This document shows, piece by piece, positions 1-5,800 of a stretch of 13,754 nt of DNA. The stretch's first letter is position 1, and every line of letters starts with the position of its first letter. The position numbers and the translations under genes were made by a program. The notes under the pieces were generated by a model that was not told the origin of the DNA, ran no database searches, and saw only the letters and a list, made by a program, of their open reading frames with translations. Source of the DNA: Gammaproteobacteria bacterium. Its GTDB lineage: Bacteria > Pseudomonadota > Gammaproteobacteria > Steroidobacterales > MnTg04. The stretch covers positions 1 to 13,754 of the forward strand of contig JAPUHG010000282.1 of assembly GCA_027297845.1 (NCBI GenBank), read 5' to 3'.

Positions 1-1022
1 AGTCGCCCGAGCAGATCGGCGGGCGAACCGCTGGCCAGATTTATTCCCAGCAAATGCGGTGCGTGCGGCGTTGGCACCTCGAGTCCAAGGGCAGCAGCTC
101 CTTTAGCGATTTTCGCACTGGTTAGCATCGTCGTCGCGGCGATATTTTCTATCCCCCAATCGAGTATTTGGCGCAAAGTCTCGATGACCACCGGCCATTC
201 CTGGAACTTGGCGCGTGCGCCCGCATCGAAGCGCCGGGCACCTGCCTGATACTCGTCACGATAGTTCACCAGCGCGGAAAAATCCTCGCTGCCTATACGA
301 TTCAGCCAGTTTTCCTCAAGCGGCCTGCCCTGTTGCCACCTTGGAGCAACATACACAAAACCAAAACCATACGGACACAAAAGCCATTTGTAGGCTGCAC
401 AAAGAATAAAATCCGGATCCAGTTCCTCGATATCCACGCGCATGACACCGATCGACTGGGTCATATCCAGAACCAGTTTCGCGCCCATCGCGTGACAACG
501 ATTTGCTATAGGCGCCAGATCGATCAGCGAGCCATCGGTCCAGTGGACATTTGGCAACGCAACCACGGCGGCCGGTTCGTCGAGAGATTCCAGAATGGCC
601 TCCGACCAGGTACGCCCCTCGGTCTTCTCAACATAATCGATGACCAGGTCCCGATCACGGGCAAGCGCGAGCCACGAATAAACATTTGAGGGAAACTGCT
701 CCGCCAGCATGACGATGCGTTGCCCGGGATCCGGCCGCAGATTCCTTGCCACGATGGACGCGCCATAACTGACCGATGGCACAAGAGCGATATTTTCAGC
801 GCTACAGCCAACCACATCGGCAAACAATCTGCGTGCTTTCTCCGGACCGTCAAAAAAATCAGCGGACAAGACGTTCCACGGATTTTGTTTGATTTTCGCG
901 CCAGCCACCGCCGCCTGGCTGGCACTGTTTAGTTGGGGTCCGAGATAGGCGCAATTGAAATAGGCGATGTCCCTGGGGATCGAAAACAAATGCCGCTGGC
1001 TGGGAATAATGGTTTCTGACAT
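1..1022 (-). CDS. Class V aminotransferase (PLP-dependent, kynureninase/desulfurase-like), 3' end cut by window edge
   Basis: The reverse strand reads open from an ATG at 1022 to the window edge, giving 340 codons with no stop. Visible features fit fold-type I class V aminotransferases: an N-terminal YFNCAYLGP segment (residues 21-29), a PNVHWTDGSLIDL block (157-169) with the PLP-stacking His160, the LVLDMTQS block (183-190) with Asp186 for the pyridine nitrogen, and Lys212 in AAYKWLLCPYG as the Schiff-base lysine. The family includes cysteine desulfurases, kynureninase and isopenicillin-N epimerase-like enzymes, and the substrate cannot be told from sequence. The gene diverges from the sulfotransferase/class IV aminotransferase pair, so a shared amino-acid or amine role is possible but inferred. 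No strong Shine-Dalgarno is visible before the ATG. The C-terminal portion lies outside the window. Confidence 0.9.
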   Translation of the reverse strand, partial: MSETIIPSQRHLFSIPRDIAYFNCAYLGPQLNSASQAAVAGAKIKQNPWNVLSADFFDGPEKARRLFADVVGCSAENIALVPSVSYGASIVARNLRPDPGQRIVMLAEQFPSNVYSWLALARDRDLVIDYVEKTEGRTWSEAILESLDEPAAVVALPNVHWTDGSLIDLAPIANRCHAMGAKLVLDMTQSIGVMRVDIEELDPDFILCAAYKWLLCPYGFGFVYVAPRWQQGRPLEENWLNRIGSEDFSALVNYRDEYQAGARRFDAGARAKFQEWPVVIETLRQILDWGIENIAATTMLTSAKIAKGAAALGLEVPTPHAPHLLGINLASGSPADLLGR

Positions 1023-1024
1023 AT

Positions 1025-1819
1025 TTGGCAGGTTATTTTCTGATCACAATAGAAACGAGTGGGCGAATCATCAATTCGATAAAGCACATCTGTCTTTGGT
1101 CCGGGCCGCGAAATGTATCGACTGCCCTGATGTACAGCTTCGGACAGCGCCATGATACGCAGATTTTGGACGAACCGCTCTATGGTCATTACCTGCGCGC
1201 CAGCGGGGCAAAGCACCCCGGTCGCGATGAAGTTTTGGCAGCCATGGACACCGATGGCGATCGGGTTATGCGGCACCTCATCGATCAGCAGCGCAGCCTG
1301 CCGATCCTGTTCATGAAACAAATGGCACACCACCTTGTCGATATTGATTTTTCCTTCCTTGAAAAAACGACCAACATTCTACTGATCAGAGACCCGATTG
1401 AGATGTTGCCATCACTGGCTATCCAGTTACCAAAGGCCGAATTAGCCGATACGGGACTGGCCATCCAATGGGATTTGCTCAAACGTCTGAGAAAGCTTGG
1501 GCAACAACCAGTCATTCTCGACTCGCGAGAGCTGCTAAAGAATCCTCGTACGATCCTCACCGGGCTTTGCGAAAAGTTGGCTATTCCCTTTGCTCAAGAC
1601 ATGCTGAGCTGGTCACCGGGCCCACGAGCGGAGGATGGCGTGTGGGCCCGCCACTGGTACCATCGCGTTCATGAGTCGAACGGATTCTCGCCATACCGGC
1701 CAAAGACCGAACCATTTCCGGTCCACCTGGAGCCATTGCTTGCGCAATGCCAGCCCTATTATCGGCGGATGTTCGAGTTCGCCCTGACAGCGGATCAAGA
1801 CAACGGAGGCAATCGATGA
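1025..1819 (+). CDS. P-loop sulfotransferase-like protein paired with class IV aminotransferase
   Basis: The product of up to 264 residues has the sulfotransferase/P-loop fold signatures. LWSGPRNVSTALM (residues 24-36) is the 5'-phosphosulfate-binding-type loop, LDEPLY (48-53) follows, and LIRDPIEMLPS (120-130) matches the 3'-phosphate-binding RDP...S block. The C-terminal half carries EDGVWARHWYHRVHESNGF (203-221), typical of the group found with branched-chain aminotransferase-like proteins. The start is uncertain. The only canonical in-frame start is TTG at 1025, with no Shine-Dalgarno and only 2 nt from the divergent gene's ATG. Family members usually begin a few residues before the LWSGPRN motif, that is near 1067-1090, where no ATG, GTG or TTG is in frame. 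The stop overlaps the next ATG (ATGA), so the two genes are translationally coupled. A real sulfotransferase activity is not shown. Confidence 0.85.
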   Translation: MAGYFLITIETSGRIINSIKHICLWSGPRNVSTALMYSFGQRHDTQILDEPLYGHYLRASGAKHPGRDEVLAAMDTDGDRVMRHLIDQQRSLPILFMKQMAHHLVDIDFSFLEKTTNILLIRDPIEMLPSLAIQLPKAELADTGLAIQWDLLKRLRKLGQQPVILDSRELLKNPRTILTGLCEKLAIPFAQDMLSWSPGPRAEDGVWARHWYHRVHESNGFSPYRPKTEPFPVHLEPLLAQCQPYYRRMFEFALTADQDNGGNR

Positions 1820-2724
1820 AAAAGCCCAAAATTCCCGACCAGCGAAACCTCGATATCCAAGTCTGGGTGGGTGATGGCCTGGTACCTCGCGAAAAGGCCT
1901 GTGTGTCGGTTTTTGACAGCGTGGTTCAAGGTGGTGACGCGGTCTGGGAAGGCTTGCGGGTATACCGGGGGCGCATCGGCGCGCTCGATGCCCATCTAGC
2001 CCGGCTTTTGGCTTCCGCCAAGGCCATGGCGTTCGCTCAGATTCCTGATCGTGAATGGGTGATCGAGGCCATATTTGCCACTCTCGAGGCCAACGGCATG
2101 ACCGATGGAGCACATATCCGACTAACCCTGACCCGAGGTGCCAAAGTCACCTCGGGCATGAATCCGCACTTTAATCAGTCCGGACCCACCCTGATCGTTC
2201 TGGCCGAATGGAAGCCACCGGTTTACCCGGAGCCATTGAATCTTATTACGTCGGCAATCAGAAGAAACGGCCCGCAATTCGTGGACTCAAAAATTCACCA
2301 CAACAACCTGATCAACAATATACTCGCGGCCATACAGGCAAATGTCGCGGGTGTTGACGCTGCCCTCATGCTGGATGATAGCGGCTTCGTTTCGGAAACC
2401 AATGACACGAATGTTTTTATGGTTCGAAATGACGCATTGTTTACTCCAACTGCGGATTCCTGTTTGCCGGGCATTACCCGCGCGCTGGTTCTGGAAATCG
2501 CCCGCCATGAAGACATCCCGTGCACGGAAAAAAACCTCTCACTGACAGATTTCTATACGGCCAATGAAGTGTTTACCACCGGTACCATGGGTGAACTAAC
2601 CGCGGTACGCCAGATTGACGGCCGGACGATTGGGGAGAGCGCGCCAGGCCCGTTCACCCGAAAACTCCAGAAGCTTCACGGGCAGTGGATTTTGCGCGAC
2701 GCGACTCCATTGCCATTCGCCTGA
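1816..2724 (+). CDS. Class IV aminotransferase (branched-chain / D-amino-acid aminotransferase-like)
   Basis: The 302-residue protein is a fold-type IV PLP enzyme. Lys159 in VDSKIHHNN is the expected Schiff-base lysine. FVSETNDTNVF (191-201) is the family block, with Glu194 contacting the pyridine nitrogen. PGITRALVLEIA (218-229) and TTGTMGELTAV (254-264) form the phosphate and substrate loops. The ATG at 1816 is preferred over an upstream in-frame ATG at 1747 because GGAGG lies 7 nt before it (1805-1809) and the upstream stretch is codons of the sulfotransferase gene in another frame. The 4-nt overlap with the upstream stop implies one operon. Substrate and stereochemistry cannot be read from sequence. 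The TMGEL loop differs from the usual BCAT loop, so I do not call it ilvE. Confidence 0.92.
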   Translation: MKKPKIPDQRNLDIQVWVGDGLVPREKACVSVFDSVVQGGDAVWEGLRVYRGRIGALDAHLARLLASAKAMAFAQIPDREWVIEAIFATLEANGMTDGAHIRLTLTRGAKVTSGMNPHFNQSGPTLIVLAEWKPPVYPEPLNLITSAIRRNGPQFVDSKIHHNNLINNILAAIQANVAGVDAALMLDDSGFVSETNDTNVFMVRNDALFTPTADSCLPGITRALVLEIARHEDIPCTEKNLSLTDFYTANEVFTTGTMGELTAVRQIDGRTIGESAPGPFTRKLQKLHGQWILRDATPLPFA

Positions 2725-2751
2725 AAACATCGGCAATATCTGCGCACAGCA

Positions 2752-2774
2752 AAAAGCCCGCAAAGCGGGCTTTT
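2752..2774. terminator. Bidirectional intrinsic terminator between converging genes
   Basis: Perfect inverted repeat: AAAAGCCCGC (2752-2761), 3-nt loop AAA, GCGGGCTTTT (2765-2774). The GC stem has an A-tract on one side and a T-tract on the other, so it can terminate the plus-strand aminotransferase operon (stop 2724) and the minus-strand lipoprotein gene (stop 2800). Confidence 0.9.
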
Positions 2775-2799
2775 CCCAGAACTGAACTGAAGTCCCTCG

Positions 2800-3165
2800 T
2801 TACAGTCCGGCGCCTCCCGCGGGATCGCCGGCGCCACCAATCTGAATATCCTGCATGGTTCGTCTTGCATCATCCTGCTCTCGCTGAATCTGCTCGATCG
2901 TGCGGCAAACCGTTCTTTTTCTGTGCGACCCGGTGATCTGAACCCTGCGGCAAATAATCTGGTTCCTTTCTTCTTCCTGGCTGTTATAGATCGCCACTTT
3001 TTCTTCCTTGCTCATTTGTTCTTTTTCTTCCGCAGTGAACGTGGCTGCTGCTGTGGGTGCCGCCGACTGGGCGGTCTTCACCAGGGCGGGCGTCGTACTG
3101 GCACCAGACGCGCATCCCATTATTGCTGCAGAAGCCAGGACCACCAATAAATACTGAGTTTTCAT
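2800..3165 (-). CDS. Small lipoprotein with paired-cysteine CR...TGS...CRT motif
   Basis: The 121-residue protein starts with a lipoprotein signal: MKTQYLLVVLASAAIMGC, with a lipobox ending at Cys18. It should therefore be a lipid-anchored periplasmic or outer-membrane protein. A low-complexity Ala/Thr segment follows (about 20-42), then a charged helix-like stretch (44-67). The conserved-looking block is ICRRVQITGSHRKRTVCRT (70-88), with two cysteines that could pair in the periplasm. From memory, small gammaproteobacterial envelope proteins often carry such a CR..x..TGS..x..VC.T block, of unknown function. The Gly-rich tail has no assigned role. GGGAG lies 7 nt before the ATG. The promoter upstream contains a dyad also found before blaI, which suggests repression by that regulator. 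Confidence 0.8.
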   Translation of the reverse strand: MKTQYLLVVLASAAIMGCASGASTTPALVKTAQSAAPTAAATFTAEEKEQMSKEEKVAIYNSQEEERNQIICRRVQITGSHRKRTVCRTIEQIQREQDDARRTMQDIQIGGAGDPAGGAGL

Positions 3166-3223
3166 TCAAATTCTCCCAAAAAAATCAATTCCCGGTGGCA
3201 TCACCACTGGCTCGAACGTCGTC

Positions 3224-3251
3224 ATTATACGAAGATTTTCGTATAATTCAA
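3224..3251 (-). promoter_or_regulatory. Promoter of the lipoprotein gene with embedded BlaI-type operator
   Basis: On the minus strand there is a -35 TTGAAT (3246-3251), a 16-nt spacer and a perfect -10 TATAAT (3224-3229). A perfect 10+4+10 inverted repeat (half-sites 3224-3233 and 3238-3247; core ACGAA-GATT-TTCGT) fills the space from the -35 through the -10, an arrangement expected of a repressor site. The same core occurs upstream of blaI (5586-5599). The -35 overlaps the stop codon of the M56 gene. Predicted start of transcription is about 50 nt before the lipoprotein ATG. The promoter match is seen directly; binding by the BlaI protein is inferred. Confidence 0.75.
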
Positions 3252-5089
3252 TGTATACTTTTTCCAGCGTTACTTGCTTTGGCCTGGTACAAGCGATGTT
3301 CACGAGTATCAGTATGCCGCCGATCTCTGCACAGCCTGGTTCCGGTCGCAAAAACGCAGCCTGAGACTATCTCGGCATTCGGGTCAATACTGAACTGAAT
3401 AGTCCTGACTACACTCTGCTCGACAAGCTCACCATCTTGCATGAATGGCTCGAACCGCCAGGTAGCGATTGCCTTGTGCACCGCTTTGCTGAAAATCCGA
3501 CCATTCAGAGATTCCAGGTCGTATATATCGTGAACGCGTCCGTTACGATCCACGGTGTAAGCCACCCTAACCCAGCCTTCGGTTCCCCGCAAACGGGCCT
3601 TTCGGGGAAACTTCGGTTGCTTCCCGGATAGCAGCCGCCCGCCGCTGACCTGCTGCAGATCGATCGGGGCCTGTTCTGCTGCAGATGGTACAGCGAGTTC
3701 AGGAGCTGGCGGCAGGTCAATCGGCGCAGCAGCTTCGGGCGTGCCTGCAGACGCTGCGGCCGGCACGATCTCAGTCTGCGCCGGCGGCTCTTCCTGACTT
3801 GCCTTCGGCACGGCCGGCAGATCCATCCCACCGGCTCGAACCGGCGCCACCCGGGTTGCCGCCGAGACCGTGGGAACAATCTCATCTGGAACCGCAGGTA
3901 CTTCGCTTTCTACAACTTGCGGCCCCACCGTTTCGGTTGCCGCCACCGGTCCCGAAAATCCCGCGTTCGAGGCCGCTGGCTCCGTCAACGCGGGGGCCGG
4001 CGCAGAGACTGGAGACATTGCAACTGGCGCAGCAACAGCGACCGGAACATCCGGCTCACTGGCAGTGGTCAGAGCGTAGTGGGTCATTGTGAACATGCCA
4101 AGACCGGCTGCCATGACCAGAAAACCAACCATCCAGTGCAAAACGCCTTTTTGGGGCAGCGGAACGGCGGACAGTCGGTTAATGCGCGTCAGTAGCTGGC
4201 CACCGCTAGCGGCCATACCGATAGACGGTATCAGGCTTCTGAGTTCCTCCATCTCCGCCAACGCCCTTGCGTAGGCCAGGCTGTCACCTTTGAGCTCGAC
4301 AACCAGTTCATCGCAACACAGTTCGCGTTCGTGGCGAACCTGCGAAGACAGCCAGCGTACCGCCGGGTGATAAAACAACACCGTTTCGACGAATATTTGC
4401 AACAGGTTGATCAGGTAATCCATGCGCCGGATGTGGGCGAACTCATGGGCCAGCAACATTTCCAGCTGTTGCGAACTCAGGCCCAGCAGCGCGCTCGAGG
4501 GGATCAGTACCACCGGCTTCAGCCAACCCAAAACCATCGGAACCGATGTCATGCCGGATTCGAGTACGCGGACGATGACACGAATGCCGAACAACTGATG
4601 CAGTGAATCAGCAACCTGCTGCCAGCGCGCTGGCAGCGGCCTGACTTTGTCGCGCACAAGCTGCCGTACCTGGCGCCACTCTCTGTACAACTTGCGGCTC
4701 ATCACGGTCACTCCGGCGAGCCACCCGGCAACTGCCCACGGCGCCAATACATCAAACCAAAGGCCCAGCTCGCCAAACCAAGGTGTCGCAACCCCATACG
4801 CCGAAACCATTCCGGTAGCCAGCACCGAAATCGACCCCAAAGGATCGCTCGAACCGGTTTGCGGAAATGGCGCCTGGAACACAGACAAAAACGTAAGCAC
4901 CGGCACCAGCAACATCAAAAACAGTGCTACTACGCCGAGGTTATACCGAATATTGGCTTTGCTGGCCTTGAGCGTCACGGATAGAAACGCATAGACGACG
5001 GCAATTATGACTCCCTGCCAGACGAAATGGAGCAAGGTCCAGCCAAGCGCGTTTACCACGGAATTCACAAAGAGGCCGGCGCCATTCAT
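3248..5089 (-). CDS. BlaR1/MecR1-type M56 membrane metalloprotease with C-terminal TonB domain
   Basis: The 613-residue protein starts with hydrophobic segments (about 13-38, 50-72 and 110-130), followed by the M56 protease domain. The zinc motif HEFAH is at 215-219, and RHERELCCDELVV (252-264) supplies the likely third ligand (Glu254 or Glu256). One further membrane segment lies at about 318-340. A Pro/Ala-rich linker of about 130 residues (343-475) leads to a TonB C-terminal-type domain (about 478-570). There is no penicillin-binding sensor domain. The ATG overlaps the upstream blaI stop by 4 nt, so the two are translationally coupled. In the BlaR/MecR family a membrane signal activates the protease, which leads to cleavage of the BlaI/MecI repressor; here the signal is unknown. 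The last 40 residues hold a CVFATGTRLCRD stretch resembling the motif in the adjacent lipoprotein. Confidence 0.9.
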   Translation of the reverse strand: MNGAGLFVNSVVNALGWTLLHFVWQGVIIAVVYAFLSVTLKASKANIRYNLGVVALFLMLLVPVLTFLSVFQAPFPQTGSSDPLGSISVLATGMVSAYGVATPWFGELGLWFDVLAPWAVAGWLAGVTVMSRKLYREWRQVRQLVRDKVRPLPARWQQVADSLHQLFGIRVIVRVLESGMTSVPMVLGWLKPVVLIPSSALLGLSSQQLEMLLAHEFAHIRRMDYLINLLQIFVETVLFYHPAVRWLSSQVRHERELCCDELVVELKGDSLAYARALAEMEELRSLIPSIGMAASGGQLLTRINRLSAVPLPQKGVLHWMVGFLVMAAGLGMFTMTHYALTTASEPDVPVAVAAPVAMSPVSAPAPALTEPAASNAGFSGPVAATETVGPQVVESEVPAVPDEIVPTVSAATRVAPVRAGGMDLPAVPKASQEEPPAQTEIVPAAASAGTPEAAAPIDLPPAPELAVPSAAEQAPIDLQQVSGGRLLSGKQPKFPRKARLRGTEGWVRVAYTVDRNGRVHDIYDLESLNGRIFSKAVHKAIATWRFEPFMQDGELVEQSVVRTIQFSIDPNAEIVSGCVFATGTRLCRDRRHTDTREHRLYQAKASNAGKSIH

Positions 5090-5487
5090 GACTGCTCCTC
5101 TTCGAGACGCTCGAGTAATGATCTGATTTCCGCCAGCTCGTCGGCGCTCGCGTGGCTATTGCCACCCAGGGCCTGCAATACGAGCTGTGAACGAGACCCG
5201 TCGAAAACATTATCAACCAGAAAACTGGTCATCTGTCGTTGGGTTTGATCCTGGCTGAGCTGCGCGGAAAACACATGCGCACGCTGCGAAGCATCCCTGA
5301 CAACAAGACCTTTCCCATGCATGATCTGGAGAAATTTCAGGATGGTCGTATAACCGACTGTGCCGTTGCCACCCTGAGAATGCTCGTACACCTTGCGAAC
5401 GGTGCTGGGACCCAAGACCCACAGGATCCTCAGGATCCCCAACTCGGCTATGGTTGGCCGCGGTAATTCACTGGCAGATGCGCCCAT
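5086..5487 (-). CDS. BlaI/MecI/CopY-family transcriptional repressor
   Basis: The 133-residue protein has an N-terminal winged helix (about 12-75) with the family's ELGILRILWVLGPSTVRKVY and YTTILKFLQIMHGKGLV elements, and a C-terminal dimerisation helix region (about 85-130). The length is normal for BlaI/MecI. GGGGAG lies 7 nt upstream of the ATG. The gene overlaps the M56 gene by ATGA, the classic regulator-protease pair. A dyad about 100 nt upstream (5586-5599) is repeated at the lipoprotein promoter and probably marks its operators, which would make the operon self-repressed. No beta-lactamase or copper ATPase gene is nearby, so the regulated process is not the textbook one. Confidence 0.92.
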   Translation of the reverse strand: MGASASELPRPTIAELGILRILWVLGPSTVRKVYEHSQGGNGTVGYTTILKFLQIMHGKGLVVRDASQRAHVFSAQLSQDQTQRQMTSFLVDNVFDGSRSQLVLQALGGNSHASADELAEIRSLLERLEEEQS

Positions 5488-5571
5488 GTGCTTCTCCCCG
5501 CTGGTTTTGCCCAGCGCCCCTGATTATCCCTCGGCAGAGCTTCTGGACCTGGATTCTATGACCAGCGCAGC

Positions 5572-5599
5572 AGTATACACGTTCCACGAAAGCTTTCGT
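5572..5599 (-). promoter_or_regulatory. Candidate blaI promoter region with operator dyad
   Basis: A 14-bp perfect palindrome, ACGAAAGCTTTCGT (5586-5599), has the same half-sites and 4-nt spacing (ACGAA-N4-TTCGT) as the lipoprotein promoter dyad. On the minus strand a TATACT hexamer (5572-5577) lies 8 nt downstream of it and could be the -10. The matching -35 region is poor and is covered by the dyad. The shared dyad is clear; the exact promoter call is weak. Confidence 0.6.
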
Positions 5600-5634
5600 A
5601 GTCGCTGACCGTTGCCGTAAAACCGCGAGTTAAT

Positions 5635-5800
5635 TAGGGAAGCTCTGATTTATTCATGAGCGAAGTAGATTGCGACCCAAAATGTTCAGATTCAAGGCGC
5701 GGATCGCACGTAATAGCGCGCTATTGCGAAGATTCGCAACGCGGAAGCTGGACATTTTTGGCGTAAGATACGAGCTCATGGATAGATCAGAGCTTCCTTA
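5635..5800. repeat. 166-nt palindromic MITE/REP-like element
   Basis: The outer 27 nt at each end are inverted copies with 3 mismatches. The left end reads TAGGGAAGCTCTGAT then TTATTCATGAGC. The right end, read from the other strand, is TAAGGAAGCTCTGAT then CTATCCATGAGC. The symmetry extends inwards imperfectly (for example AAAATGTTCAG against AAAATGTCCAG) to a perfect central palindrome, AATAGCGCGCTATT (5712-5725), at the midpoint. There is no ORF inside. Size, terminal inverted repeats and absence of coding sequence fit a non-autonomous miniature element or a large REP-type hairpin. No second copy was seen in the window, so its mobility is inferred. It fills most of the gap between gshA and blaI. 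Confidence 0.75.

Noticed and set aside
168..689. Plus-strand open frame of 173 codons
   Set aside because: It lies opposite the class V aminotransferase, whose minus-strand frame is open throughout with recognisable motifs; the plus-strand translation has no family features.
1059..1082. GTG reading MGESSIR then stop, as a frameshifted start of the sulfotransferase-like gene
   Set aside because: It ends in TAA after seven codons, and the main frame is open without needing a shift; there is no run of identical bases to suggest a sequencing error.
3685..4195. Plus-strand open frames rich in Pro, Arg and Gln
   Set aside because: They are the complement of the Pro/Ala-rich linker of the M56 protein; low-complexity coding often leaves the opposite strand open.
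3248..5487. Beta-lactam resistance system (blaI-blaR1)
   Set aside because: The protease lacks a penicillin-binding sensor domain and no beta-lactamase or alternative PBP gene is present; the family relationship does not establish that function.
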